A DNA stretch of 64,000 nucleotides. Origin: Phragmites australis. Lineage: Eukaryota > Streptophyta > Magnoliopsida > Poales > Poaceae. The position numbers and the translations under genes were made by a program. Where the stretch lies: the NCBI RefSeq assembly GCF_958298935.1, contig NC_084921.1, positions 48,657,001 to 48,721,000 of the forward strand, read 5' to 3'. The notes beneath the pieces were generated by a model. That model searched no databases, was not told where the DNA came from, and saw nothing but the letters and a program-made list of their open reading frames with translations. Of the stretch, positions 1 through 12,701 are shown one piece after another (positions within the stretch are counted from its first letter, which is position 1; the number at the start of each line of letters is the position of its first letter).

Positions 1-196
1 TTGGTTTGTTTTTCTTGAAGAAAAAAGCAGATTTAAGTCGAGGGAGATGTGTTAACATTATTGATGTCATGCTAATGGTTCTTGTCATTCCAGGAATCTA
101 TAAGTACAGTGTGTCGTGCTTTCATTTGCAAATCAGAGTGACTTGTGCATGGATGAATTATAGACCAGCAAATAGCAAAGAAAAATTAGCACCTAC
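1..196 (-). other. Intron 11 of the RNR1-like gene (partial)
   Basis: A donor (gtaggt, minus strand) follows exon 11 at 196. No continuation of the RNB domain could be recognised in the remaining bases, so the intron probably runs off the left edge. Confidence 0.6.
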
Positions 197-3100
197 CTGG
201 CTACGACGCCACTGTCCACGAATGGAAGCAGCTTCTTGAAGAATCCTTAGTTCTTCCTCCTCTTCCAGGTTCATGTAAAGCAATTCAGTTGCACTCTCAT
301 ATGTCAACATGTAGGTAGGTTTGATGACTGAATTCTCTATAGTATATTCTGCAATACTATGCACATAACAAATGGAATGTCAATGAATTCACTATGCTCT
401 TATGAAATTCCTTTTTTTTTAAAGGCAATCTCAAAGAAAACAGGAAATAAAAGAACTGGTTCAAAGTTAGAAATCAGCAAGGGAAATAGTGGAATATTAC
501 CTCCCATCAGGATGTAAAATCACAGATACGCTTACAGATTTGCATTCTTTACCCTGCTGCAAGCTCATAGCATTCATGGCAAGCCTCTCTGGGAACATCG
601 GAAAGGTAGCAGTTGGTAGAAAGATAGAGGTTCCTCTGTGCATTGCTTCCCTGTGGGCAAGAAACATGGTTTTCTAACAAATATAAGATGCTAATGATAG
701 AAAGGCTAGAACGGGAGATGCAACAATGACCTATCGATGATGCTCCGGGGTTTAATCAAGCACGTTGGGTCAGCAACATGTATCCAGACCTTTATCCTAC
801 CATCAGGTAGTCTAGTTGCGCTCAATGCATCATCAAGCTGAGTCACCAAGAATTTGCAATGTTATATGGATTTATTTGTGGGAACTAACGCTAAATACAT
901 CGTTCATTCTCTGTGGAAAGATGTAATAGCAGAAGAAACAGAAACATACTTCATCAGCCTCATCTACATCAATGGCGTACACTTTCAAAGTTGAAAGATC
1001 CTTCCTGATATGCTGAAAAGAGAAAATACGAGAGATGTAGAAATGTATATACACATATAAAGAGTGTCAGCATCTGGTAGTAACTAAATACCATGTCTGA
1101 ATCAGGGCAGTCCGCCAGAAGCTCCTCAGCAGCTGACAAAACTTCCTCATTGTACCTGATACGAACATCATACCTGAAAATATCGAGATTGACATGCACA
1201 GGGAAGTATCCAACATTTATAAGGAGCTTTAGAGCAGCTGATGACGTCCTTGTGAACCCCATAGCTTTGAGAATCTGCCATTACATTAAAAACCATGTTG
1301 GCAAACATAAAGAAGGGAAAACTTAACAATTTCCTTCAATAAAGAACGATGTTAGATTAAACAATGTTTCGAGTAAGAACTTTAGTAAAGGACCTGATAC
1401 TTAACAAGCTAATTTTATGATAAATAAGGTTTTCAGAAATCCAAAAGACCAACAATAGTGTAAACAAACTCCAGACTTAAGTACAATATTGTGCATGGCA
1501 AAATAATGATAGTGGAATATGATATGTTACATTTCCTGCTAGTCTTCTTTGCCCATCGTCACATGCATCAACTGTGTATGCCTGAAGAGCCTCAATTTTT
1601 TTCCTGACTTTCTCTTCCATCAACCATGAATCTTTAGGAGGCTTGGAGTCCAGAGGTAATGCTTTGGCAGACTTGAGTAAGTGGACAAATTCTTCCAGTT
1701 CCTTCTCAGCTGCCTCTTTAGCAAGTTTCCGTCGTAGAAGTTCCTCTACCTACTACCAGATAAAAAAATATAAGTCTACCAGCCAATACAACAATGCAGG
1801 AATTAATTGCAGAAATTAATCAACAAGAGTAATTTAAGGAAATGTGCAGTTGCCAAATATACATAAATCAAATATTTATTTGACAAAACATGCCAGATTA
1901 CAATGTCAAATGTCATATAGCACTCAATTGTGAAGCTTGACGAAAAACATGAGAACAAACACAGTGGGCTCAAAAAAATGTTCTTCCAAGGAGCAAAGAT
2001 GGTATCCAACTAAAACCACGTACTCGGATTTGTGTTGGGCTTACACTGGAAACTGATGAGCAAAACCAATATCAAGAGACCAAAATGCTAGTTCGCATAT
2101 CAAGTCATACAAACCATGGTCGTCAACAGATGAACATGCAGTGAGATAAACAGTGGAAAAGAATTGGCAGGCTTAAAAGAGACAAGGGAACTAGCGAACT
2201 GCGTTGTCTATTAAACTTCAGTCAGCCAAAGCAGTCTGAGGTCAAATGACCCCATGACGTATTTGCAAAAAAAAAAAAAAAAAAAAAGAAGACCCGTTAC
2301 ATAAAATAACTACAGAAACCAAAAGGAAGAATTAAAGTTTGTATAGAAATCGACCGCACTAGACATGTATATTCTATAGTTGGCCCTACAGAGTTAAATC
2401 TGGAGCTGCTACTGATAACAAGATCACCTTAGACAAAGCACTCTTAGATGGTGCTACCTATAAAAGATGTGCCATCTTACTTGCCAAAATCATCTAAAAT
2501 ATTCACATGATGTATCTCGCACAATATTTAGAATATATACCTGAGCAGGTGGGCGAGGTTGGTATATGGAATAATCTCTGCTCTCTACTTTGACAAAATA
2601 TACTATATCCCTTGATAACAAGAAATGTGCACAGTAGCTTTCCAGAGACTCCTTGGTACCATACACTATCTGAGAAAATGACAAGAATGATATTTGAATA
2701 TGTAACGGGACAAAATAGGAAATCAGACAAATTTATTGAACCTCTGACCTCTGCAAACTCCTCAACTGTTATTGATTTATCCTTCTCGGAAAGCTCCATC
2801 CAGGCACACTCTAAAACGGTTGGGTCCTATAAACAAATAATATGATTATGCTGATGCACACTATACATAGTACATCACTACACTTACAGCTCATGCAGCA
2901 TTTCTTACCAAAAGATCTTGCGCTTTCTCAAGAAATTCCCCTATTCTTGAATAATCAAAATCCATGATACCAGGTACAACATATGTAACCTGCTGGGGCT
3001 TTATAGAAGACAAGATACCATTCTGTACAAAAGTGAAACAGCCATGTCACTAGATAATCTATAATGTCTCTGTTTGAAAAAAAATGATAAATATATGTTC

Positions 3101-4567
3101 AGATATAAATAAAATAGACTGGATAGTCTATTGCATAAATTATAGTTATCCTTTCCAACAAACCTGATCTGTCACCATCCAGTTTTTCTTTCCATCGGGC
3201 CTTTCAACAACTGCAAGCAAACATCTCTCAGAATCTTTCAGAAATTCAAGAAGCAATCCTTTATGTAATGTTCTCTTATCTATCTTATTGTCAGACAGTT
3301 CCTTTGTGCCCTGCAATCCTATCCTGAATAAGAATAAGGAATTCCAACAGTAAGCTTCAGTGTGTTTTAGATTGTTAGGAAATGATTAATAGCGATAACA
3401 AAATTCAGTAGCCATCGCATCATTTCAGAAATTATCATAAACATCTTGCAAAAATGCAAAAGGAAGGTGAGGAGAAGGGAAAACACCATATAGGGCAGCG
3501 TCATGTATATTACCGATATAAAATGGCCGTGATCTTGGAGTAGCTAGCTGAGTATCTACAATTATACATATTCCCACAATCGTATGAATCGTGTTAAACA
3601 TATCTATCTAGAATATCTGCTGGCAAACACAGTCTAATAGATCAATGCAGTCTGTTGCTGTTCTTGTTCATTATATAAACTTTTATAGTCTCGTTATTTT
3701 TTAATAGGATTAGTTCCCATGCACAAAGTCTAATAGGATTAGTTCCCATGCACAAAGTGTAGAAGTGATCTCATGTAAGCTCAGCCACTGACATGACATA
3801 CATCGTCATGTTTTCTGGTCATGAATAGAAATGACATGTCCTTTGCATAAATTTTTTAATTATACCCAAGAGTAGTCTCGTTATTACGCAACATAAAGAA
3901 CACAACAGTTCACCACAAGTTCATCATGCACCAACAGAAGGGGCACATCAGGAGTCTACCTCATAAAAAGCGTGCAATCGCTCAAGAATGTTTGCTCCAG
4001 AAATTAAGGGGTTCAACCTCGAACAGCATTTTATCCCTCCTCCCACCACACACACAAAAGAAAACTTCAAACATTCATTTTCCTGCCCCTTTCCAACAAA
4101 TTAGGAACTGAATGAACAGGTCGCTCCTAAGTTTTGCCGTTGTAGTTCAGTGGTTTCAGTGTTCAACAATGCAAGCCCCCACGATTCAATAAGGATGGCA
4201 TGCTACTACTAAATAGTATTAGTTTAGTGGAATTCAGTAGCTAGTAGCACAAGCACATGCATACATACAACTCAAGCAACGCAATGGCAGACTCGTTCAA
4301 AACATGATAGCGATTTTTTTGGAGTGTATAAAGGGCGCATTACTTAGCCGATACCCGGACGCGCCGCCCGGACCGGAGCTCCTCCAGGACGGAATCCACG
4401 AGGCTATGCGCCATCCGGCTCCGACAGCCGCCGAGGACGGAAGAGTGGGCCCCGGAGAAAGCGGCGGCCGGGCGGACGGCGCGGCGGAGGGGACGGAAGC
4501 GGAAGAAGGCGAGCGCCGCCGAGGAGCAGCCGCCCGCCGCCCACGCCGCCATGGGCGACGGCCTCAT
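197..4567 (-). CDS. RNR1: RNR1-like organellar exoribonuclease II (5' part, 11 exons; 3' end outside the window)
   Basis: A 3'-5' exoribonuclease of the RNase II/R (RNB) family, in plants a chloroplast/mitochondrial RNA-maturation enzyme. Exons read on the minus strand: 4344-4567, 3164-3323, 2909-3022, 2749-2826, 2541-2669, 1531-1749, 1092-1274, 950-1012, 731-837, 501-650, 197-356. All junctions are GT-AG and phases join without a stop, giving about 524-529 codons. The N-terminus is Ala/Arg-rich, as in a transit peptide; ATG at 4567 is first, but ATG at 4552 (CCCATGGCG) has the better context. Around residues 376-390 (counted from 4552) lies AIDVDEADELDDAL, the acidic catalytic signature of the RNB domain, split between exons 8 and 9; YPVHV-like and MLTYESATELL segments also match plant RNR1. 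Family members are about 780-800 residues, so roughly a third is missing to the left. No frameshift seen. Family assignment is confident; organelle targeting is inferred. Confidence 0.9.
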
Positions 4568-4748
4568 CGACGCGCGACGAACGCTCGCGAGGGTTTAGTT
4601 TGGGTGAGGGGGGGATTTCCGGTGGGGTTTTGGCGATAAGAGACGACGAGCTCCCGCGAGTGGAAGGCGGGGATGGAGCGAGCGTGTGTGACGGGGAGGG
4701 GAGAAGAGGTGCTGCTGATATGGCAACGGTAGACGGCAGGGAAGAGAG

Positions 4749-4769
4749 ATTATTATTATTATTATTATA
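4749..4769. repeat. ATT trinucleotide microsatellite
   Basis: About seven uninterrupted ATT units lie some 180-200 bp upstream of the RNR1-like start codon, followed by a short AT-rich stretch. They sit in the promoter side of the gene and would be polymorphic. Confidence 0.85.
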
Positions 4770-5600
4770 TTTATAATATTAATATTTAAATAAATAGACT
4801 TACAATGGAAATACGTATAAATAGATGTCTACTATTTTTGAAAAGACTACAGCACTTTTAAAAGGTGATACTTATGTCACAATAATACAAGTAACTCTTA
4901 CCATCTTTGAGAAGGACAGACGGTGGTTAGACCCCAAACTCCCATTACCACCCTCTAAGAGGGTCTTTAGCGCCTGTGTCAGTGGCGGTTAGCTCATTTA
5001 ACGTGCTCACCCTATACCGCCCGTTGAGAGCGCTCCTAATCTCATGAGTTATTTAAGATAAAAATAACAAAAATCTTAAAAAATATTAAAGTGAAGGTAG
5101 AATACATGTAAGTGAAATGAAAAAAAAACACTAAATATTAGATAGAATATATAGATATATTGAGTACACGAAATTTGAACATTACTAATAGCATATATGC
5201 TATATCTAAGATAGATACACAACTTAGGTAATAGATTAAAAATGATATAACCACATTGAATTCAACAAGTACAACATTTTAGTATGGAAGAAGGGTCCGC
5301 ACAGTGACTTCCTCGCGTACGAAAGAATGGTCCTCGACACCAGGTGAACTTGACCGCTAGTAAACATAACCTAGCCAAACAACCAAAGCAGGTATGCCTT
5401 CAAGTGTCTCATGATCGAGAGTACACACTGACTTCCGGTGGATGTATGCAGGCTTAAAGTAATGCAAATAATGATAAATAAAATATCTTGAAAATCATAA
5501 AATAAATGGGAAGATAAATTGCAAGATACCTAGAACTGAAGGATCCACTTCTTCGTGGGTCCTCATGGGTCCGATAGGAACTCGAGCACGTAGGCGGGTG
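4770..5600. other. Intergenic, AT-rich, no gene recognised
   Basis: Between the RNR1-like promoter and the plant-mobile-domain pseudogene. No convincing reading frame, RNA gene or paired terminal repeat was found. Confidence 0.5.
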
Positions 5601-5605
5601 CGTCG

Positions 5606-6170
5606 TTCGTTCACTGAATTGGGATGAACCATGCGGGCATGAGGTTCATCCAGTCTGCATCCATGTCGATGGCTCCAACGACGGCTCCAGCGCAAGGTAA
5701 ACCTAACAGGTAGGCTATATTCTGCAACGTCGGAGTCATCTCGTCGCATGGGAGGTGGAAAGTGTGGATTTCAGGCCTCCACCGATCGACCAGTGCAGCG
5801 ATCAACGAGCAATCGAAATAGAATCACCTCGCAACGGCATCAGGGTTCTCTGTCGCTCGAGCCTCCACCAAACGACACAGCGGTAGGAGTCCAAATGTTG
5901 CCAACTTATACCATTTGGAATATTAACTGAATGTAGAACATGCAATACATAAATAATCAGGAATATACGCAGCTAACTCGCGACATACCGATGCTTCCAA
6001 CGATCGTCGATCGTAAGTAACTCCGCAAGGCTACGTGGTCGAAAAACTCCTAACTCTGTCTGGTGAATGGCAGATAAGAAGCTATGGTGCTTCTTGTCCA
6101 CTGCAGGGTCAAGAAGCTCGAGGGTCAATGGGTGCACCATATCTGCATTGAAACCAAATTTAAACAATTT
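5606..6170 (-). pseudogene. Plant mobile domain (PMD/MAIN-like, aminotransferase-like) protein fragment
   Basis: Two exon-like blocks on the minus strand. The first (about 5990-6167) ends in LLTIDDRWKHR at a gtatgt donor. The second (about 5606-5915) begins after an AG with LATFGLLPLCRLVEARATEN and continues with ALVDRWRPEIHTFHLP and MTPTLQNIAYLLGLP, the hallmark blocks of the plant mobile domain. An in-frame TGA at 5824-5826 interrupts the second block, and no start or C-terminus is clear, so this is a broken copy. PMD genes in plants are often carried by transposons, and here the piece sits directly downstream, on the same strand, of a Mutator-like transposase remnant. Family recognition is firm; activity is very unlikely. 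Confidence 0.75.
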
Positions 6171-6416
6171 GTATCATACATACACACAGTTACATGAACA
6201 TCATATAACATACAGGTACACAAAGTTACATGAACATATTACATATGCACACAGTTACGAGAACATCGTATGCCATATAGGTACACATAGTTAAATGAAT
6301 AGATTACAACATATATGTACACAATCAAATAGAAATGTAAGGTCCAAATACAACGTAAATAGGTAAGGTTAAAATCTTACAAATATAACATCGAGATACG
6401 CTAAATACATTTATAC

Positions 6417-6760
6417 TTGACTGTCGTCATGACCCCATTTACACAGCAGGTGTATTTTTCAGACAATTTTTATATGTGTGGCCATTTTCATTGCACTTGT
6501 TGCATCGCTTCACCCTTGGACCTGACTCGGATTCATCCATATCATTCTAAATCCGTCGAGTTTGTTGACGTCCCGGTGTGTACTTCATCTTCTCTTTGTC
6601 TACCATATACATTCGCGCTGGACGTGAATCACTTGTAAACGTATCAATAATGTTGTAGCCATAAAGCTCATGATTCCATGTCTTCAGTATCCGATTCTTC
6701 ATAAAGTAGCGTGAAATATATTGTTGGGGCAGCACATTGAACTCCCCCACATGCAACTAT
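6417..6760 (-). pseudogene. Mutator-like (MULE/mudrA type) transposase C-terminal fragment with zinc knuckle
   Basis: On the minus strand the frame reads YISRYFMKNRILKTWNHELYG, then GRQQTRRI, an in-frame TAG (6547-6549), NDMDESESG and a CCHC knuckle CNKCNENGHTYKNC. This order (post-SWIM segment, basic GRR-x-RRI-x-NDMDE motif, zinc knuckle) is the C-terminal end of plant MULE transposases. The catalytic core is not visible, and sequence upstream (to about 7000) is degenerate. The PMD pseudogene follows within 250 bp on the same strand, suggesting that both belong to one dead element. No terminal inverted repeats were located. Confidence 0.6.
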
Positions 6761-6999
6761 GACGTGTGTACATGATCTGTGTACCAATTATGGCTTCTAG
6801 CACGTACAGATACATGTTCCATTTCTAAGCACGCACTCTTGCATATGACACTCACGACTGCCACCCCTATAACCCTTATCCTGGCACAAGACACTAAACT
6901 TGTGCTCCATAGTTCCCTCCTGATTTGTGTGTGCATATATGTCTTCTTTATGACCTTCTTCATGTACTTACATAATATCGATATACACATCATACGGTT

Positions 7000-9090
7000 A
7001 TTTGTAATTGCCTTTGAAGCAATTATGTACCGAGTAATGAAATATCTACAAGTATGTTCTCCTTATTCAGACTCAGATAAGACTGGTCTGCCAAGGTTCA
7101 GTAGGTTCAGTAGTTGGTGTGCCAAGGTACAGTTTTGATAAGACTGGTAGTTTAATAATCACATCAATCGTTGGATCGATTTTGATGTACTTGAAAATCA
7201 GCATATCTGATTAACAAGTGAAAAGTACTTGAAGATATATATATACTTAAAAGTTGAAACTCATATCTATTTGCTTATATATACTTCAAATTCAACTCTA
7301 TTTGCTTCTTATGCTCTTCTCAACTTATACAGATGACTGGAGTATTGTCTGTTTAGCCGGATACAGATGATGGATCAGAGAAAGATAGTCACAGCCCGAG
7401 TCTCTCAACAGCTAACCTTGTAAGCACCAGTGATGGTGCTCCTAACCATTCATCTTCAAGTGGGAAAATGAGTTTTGGCTTGTCAGAACGGAGAAGCCCA
7501 GAGTTGAAGTCGTGATAAAGGCACAAATGGTGGACCACTATACCCAAATCCTAATGGAAGTGTTGGGGAAGTATGTAGTCTCACCAGATACTACGCTATC
7601 TGTCTGCCCTGTGAGTGGTAAGATTATTGTTATCTTTTCAATTTCCCAGTGAAAAGGATCCGCAATGATACTCTTTACAGACAATTCTGGTTTTTTTTTT
7701 TTGGCCTTTGGATACACTGAGAGATTAACTTTTCACACCACAGGCATTTTGACAGAGAAGAAAATTGCATTTGTGCTTCAACGAAATAGGACATATGTTG
7801 AGGTCACATAAGGGCCACAGGACATAGGCCATATGTTTTTTTCTCTTGTAAATAGGATTCCTGATGCCTGACGATATACATTGTGAACAATCCCGTGGTG
7901 TTGTAATAACGCAATTTGGTTAAGAAATGAAGTGATCTACCACTACCTTATACATTAATCAAACTTAGGGTATTCTATAGAGAAATAGAGCGATCTAGCA
8001 CTTCCTTATACCTAACCTACTTATTTGGTCTCCGATCATCACCAGTCATCCTCGGCGGGTCATACAGCGTGCCAAGACGCGCTATTTTCTAGTTCAGAAG
8101 CTGAAGATGGGTGGCCATATAGGTTTCTCGGAAAAATCTCGACCACTGTAGGCCTTGTGCATGCGTTTTTTACAGGGGCCTTGCCTCTTAGAGTTGCGTG
8201 GCCTCTTGGGGCCATATATGGGAAGAGAAGCAAAAGAAAAGAAAGAGGAGTAAAAAAAAAAAAAAGATAGTACCAAGGTATCTGTCTATGCTTCACATCC
8301 ATTTCAACGGATGGTCCTTGAGGATTTGTATATCACATAAATGTAACATTGGTCCTCAAGGTTCCAGCAAACCTGATATAGACTCTGATAAAGCATTCAA
8401 TGTTATATTTGTCGACTATTGGTAAGTCGGTCATATAAATATTTGTTTAAAATAAGGATGGATGTTCACCAAATGCACGTATCGAAGAGAAGGACACGAG
8501 ATTTTCTACATGTTTAAGTTTTCTTTAAGATAATAACTCTACGTCATATTCTATCTTGATTAATTTTAGTGAAGATATTTCTAACGGGATGTGTTTATAT
8601 CTGATCTTAAGGATCTCGGTGTGTTCTCTTATGTTCTAAATTATGAAGATATTGTCAGATGAATCTAATCGTGGTTCGAATCTGCTGTGAATCTCAATAC
8701 GTTGTTTTTGCTTCTATCCGATTAGGCTTTTATATTGCTTGTCCGGCTTCTGGCTTGCAAACCTCGTTTCCTTTGATCCTCCATTGGACACACCCCCATG
8801 TCCTTATATCAGGCCAGAGAGATGTATCGTACTCGAAGTCTCTGAGTATAACCTTTTCTGGATTGTATTACTTTCGAATATTTAGAGTACTCATTCATAA
8901 TCCGGGGATGATTTTCATGTAGAACGTGATAAAATACCTGAAATATCAGCACATATCTTATTTATCTTAAACCTACTATATTGGATGAATGACACACATA
9001 CGATAGTGATGTATCTTTAGTATATATCATATTTCTAGTAAATCATTGTGAGAAACCAAATAGATATGTACCTTGGTTTATACGTGATGA
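7000..9090. other. Intergenic, no complete gene; possible captured gene scrap at about 7365-7640
   Basis: Mostly AT-rich. At about 7365-7520 a plus-strand frame reads PDTDDGSEKDSHSPSLSTAN and continues in a Ser-rich style to about 7520, typical of a disordered host-protein exon, then breaks with stops; it is not assigned. A short A-tract lies near 8250. No start, splice-verified exon or RNA gene found. Confidence 0.4.
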
Positions 9091-9099
9091 GTTATTGAT

Positions 9100-10807
9100 A
9101 TATATCAAGTTGAGTTGAGTTGAGTTTGATTTGTATAAGCATGTCTATATACTATAATGCATGATTATGATTATGACTAATCGAAATTGTAGAATAATGG
9201 AATTGGAGTTTTTATCTTTGAGCCAGGAAAATTGTTAACACCAGATGGTCCTGTGCTTAGGAAGAAGATCACACCATATGGTCTAACGCTCAGAAAAATT
9301 TCACACAAGAGTATTTCAACTCAGAAGCGAAAATTGAAAAACTCATCGGATGGTCTGGTGTTAAAGTGATGTGCAAATTGGAGTGTTTTACAAGAGAAGT
9401 GCAATTTTCGAAAAAATGGGTTTGAACTCATCAGATGATTCGGTGCTCAAAAAGAGTGTGCACCGGAGGCTTTGTTGTAGCTTTTTTCAGAAGGTTTTCG
9501 GTGGAGAAAGGTTTTATACACACCGGATAGTCCGGTGATTGAAGTTGTGCATATCGGATGCTTCGTTGGAGCACTTTCCAATAGTATTCCTTTGGCTTGA
9601 TGGAGTTGCACACGCCGGATGTTCCAGTGCTTATACTACTGCTAACACTGGAACAATCGGTGTTTACAACTTTCTTTTTTTTTTTTTGGTTGTGATGAGC
9701 TTTCGATAGAGAATTTTGATTTTGGACTAATCGGAGATGGAGAAATGGAGTTGGAGAAATGTGTGAGCTTGTCTTATGATGTGTAGATGATTGATGCAAT
9801 TTGACGGTCGACGGTGAGATGATCAGGGCTAAGCGGAGTGCTTGGTACCAGACCATCAAGAAGGCCGGACGGAGTCAAGGGTGATCCTAGCTATACACAT
9901 GGAGAGTAAGCAAATCATGAGAAGGTGGATAAAGACGGCATGTTAATAAAATCAAGTGAAAGGGATGCCGATGCAAGTGACAAGTCAGTTTGAGGAATCG
10001 AGAGCGGGAGAGACTTATTGACGGTCAATATCGCAAGATAGAGTACATGCATTATCATCAAGAATATTACTTAGCAAGCAATGAAGCTATGTTATTTGAA
10101 GAGCAAGAAATCTAGAAAATTTAGGAGACAAGAAACCTTCTAAAGGCCTATAAATATAGAGGGATGGCTATGAGAGTCCCTTGAGCTAGCTATTTTAAAA
10201 TGAGTTTTAGGGTTTTAGAAGAGAGAGGAGAGAGTTTAGCCTATATGTTAGGTGAGAGACTTGTATTCAAAAATACTTTGTAATCTGCTAAAATTAGAGT
10301 GTTCCTCTGTAAGTAATTAAGATTATGTTTTCTCTTATGCTTGTGTTCATCTCCTTCTAATTTTCTTTTCTTAGCTCGCTTGCATAATTGTAAGTTTTTC
10401 GTTTTTGTTATGATGTTTGTTTTTTGGAGAGCTGATTTTTTCAACCGTGTTGGAGTTATTCTTCTTGTTACTATAGGGATAAGAATCATCTATGAGTTAT
10501 TCTTGAACCATCTCCTACCTCTAGATCTATCAATTTGGAGAAGATGTCTAGTTTTTTGGGTTTCTCCATCAATTTGCAAGTTTTGGGGAACTATAACATT
10601 TGGATTGGTTTCTATAGAACATAGGGTTCATATATATCTATTGGAACTATGTTCTTTTTAGAGAATTTCAGTGTGATTTATTTCTCTCGATTTTTTACTT
10701 TCGCTCTTTGATTTAAGACGTGTTAGATGAAAAATTAAAATAAATCATCTAAAAATTTAGTAATGCTTCTATTCACCCGCTCTATTTAAATTTCTCGATC
10801 CTACATC
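9100..10807 (+). mobile_element. Copia-type solo LTR (left boundary uncertain)
   Basis: The stretch has an LTR layout on the plus strand: an upstream part with repeated CGGATGGTCCGGTG-like motifs (about 9240-9660), a TATA box (TATAAATA, 10149-10156), a transcribed leader with pyrimidine-rich blocks, and an end in CTATTCACCC...CGATCCTACA at 10807, the common 3' end of grass Copia LTRs. No gag or pol reading frame follows, so it is probably a solo LTR left by recombination. The left TG terminus and target duplication were not identified. Confidence 0.55.
10149..10156 (+). promoter_or_regulatory. TATA box of the solo LTR
   Basis: TATAAATA lies in a GC-neutral stretch about 650 bp before the LTR end, the position expected for the U3/R promoter. 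Activity is not inferred. Confidence 0.5.
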
Positions 10808-10809
10808 TT

Positions 10810-11150
10810 GATTAGTAATTATTAAATCCTCATTAACCTTCCGGCTTAGTGAGCCATGCAGATGTGTCTTGTTTCCCATTGTCGAAATGCAGTACCTGTT
10901 GGTTGGGTTTCAGGCAACGGTTCCTTTCAATTCACTTCTTCTGGATCGAAGCACACACGTGACACGTCCCTCTCGTCTCGGGCCGGCACGTACCGAATGG
11001 ACATTCGCAATTAATGCGAGAGCAACCCGAGATCACTCGCTTTTAACACGCAGGCCTTCTGGGAGCTGAACACGTGCTACCATTGCATCGAGGAGGGAAA
11101 GCGCCAATGGCCTTTGCTTCTGTTCTGCTCCCCATATCAGACAAGGGATT
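10810..11150. other. Intergenic, no feature recognised
   Basis: Moderately GC-rich spacer between the solo LTR and a MITE-like sequence; no gene or repeat structure seen. Confidence 0.4.
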
Positions 11151-11360
11151 CTGTTTATTTGGATTTCTACGGACTGTAGTTTCTTTAGAAGTTTGTTTTT
11201 AATATAAACATATTTAGATTTGTTTTTGTTTTCTTAGATTTTTTAATAGTACAGGTTGTTTTTCTTCTTAGAAAATCATAACCGAAACTAACAAAACAGA
11301 CTACTCCATTTGTTTTAGTTTCTGACTTTCGAAAAACAGAAACATTAGAAGTCTAAACAG
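11151..11360. mobile_element. MITE-like inverted-repeat sequence
   Basis: The left end CTGTTTATTTGGATTTCTAC is an imperfect inverted match to the right end, whose reverse complement begins CTGTTTAGACTTCTAATG. The interior is T/A-rich with further weak inverted pairs and no coding potential. Superfamily and target duplication are unresolved. Confidence 0.35.
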
Positions 11361-11795
11361 ACAGAGGACGAGAATGAGACGGTGCTTAGAGAAGCAGTGA
11401 AATGTTGCGTGTACAATTTTAAGATGAATTAAATTTATTATGCCACTTTTCATTTCAGAAATGATAACAGACTGTTAAGTATAGTTGTGATAACGGACAT
11501 GAGGAGATTTTTCTTTTCTTTCTTTCTTTTTTTTACGAGGAGACATCAGCAGGTTTTCATTGCTAAGAAGGTTTTGACTTTGTAGCCTCCAGAATTGTAA
11601 CGAGCTAATGGGAAAATATAATGTCCAGTTGTTAATGTCCATAGTTAGTGTTATAACATGCAAGTTTAGGGAAATGAAGTCATATTCTTTTTTCATGTCT
11701 CCTCGCAAAGAGATGAAAGGAAATAAAGTCATAATTTAACGCCGACGGCAGTGCAATTTGCTTGCTCTTGCTCGTTTGTCATCACTATGCATGTA

Positions 11796-12048
11796 CTCTC
11801 TTCGATTACAAATATAGATCGTTTTAGATTTATGTAAAAAAATTAAGAAAGTAGATTAAATGATTTTGTTGTCTTTTATTTATTCTGTATTGGAAAAGAT
11901 AACTCATTTATTTATGAGAGTAATATTATTTATTAAATAAAGGCAAGACGAAAATAAAAGAGAAAAAAATACATAAAAGTTAAAAACGACTTATATTTAG
12001 AGAATAATTGAAGAGACTAAAATAACCTATATTTACGATCAGAGGAAG
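11796..12048. mobile_element. Stowaway-type (Tc1/mariner) MITE, 253 bp
   Basis: The left end CTCTCTTCGATTACAAATAT and right end ATATTTACGATCAGAGGAAG are inverted relatives of the Stowaway terminal sequence. Both are flanked by TA (11794-11795 and 12049-12050), the Tc1/mariner target duplication. AT-rich, non-coding interior. Termini are degenerate, indicating an old copy. Confidence 0.75.
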
Positions 12049-12059
12049 TACATGTTATG

Positions 12060-12700
12060 CATGGTCAAGATCAGCACATTGAAACCAGAACATCAGAGAC
12101 TATTTTTTGGTGATCCACTACCTAGGAGCCTAGGACTATGTGCTGGGCAACTCCTCCCAGACTTGAAGCAGCATGAAAGCCAAGTCAAATGCGACATCTG
12201 CAAGCTCTCTGGACTCTGGTGGTCATTTGTCAAGGCGCTACTTACTCCTACCAGAAAAAGATGCACTCAAATGCTTGTGCAGTAAGAATACGATGAACCT
12301 GGACGCTGTTTGGTGCGTCCAATTAGCAGCCAGTCAAGTTGGCACGTTTACATGTGTCCATTTTTTATTAGACAAAGTATGAAAAAAAGACTAAAAAAAT
12401 TGAATTCACTGTGTTCAATTTTTTGTTGGACAAAACATGATAAAAGCAGACTAAAAAATTAGATTCATCAATTTTAGATATCTCAATATTTAACACATTT
12501 ATTTAATTATAAAAAATAGTAGTGCTTTCATGCATGCATATAATTTTAACATGTAGACGACAATATTATTAACCTAACTAAATTTACGTCATATTTTTTT
12601 TGAGTTTTAGATATTTTCATATGGATTTTAGATTATTTCAACTAATTTATTAATATAACTATTATTACTTTCCTTATTTTCTAGAATTTTGCAAAAAAAA
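12060..12700. other. Intergenic, AT-rich, with an imperfect 45-bp direct repeat
   Basis: Two related blocks (about 12358-12402 and 12416-12462) share ATTTTTT-TTGGACAAA...GACTAAAAAAATT. No reading frame with recognisable content. Confidence 0.4.
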
Positions 12701-12701
12701 A

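Noticed and set aside
4128..4180. GTTGTAGTTCAGTGGTTTCAG resembling a tRNA D-arm/B-box start
   Set aside because: No acceptor stem, anticodon arm or T-arm with proper spacing could be formed; it lies in RNR1 intron 1.
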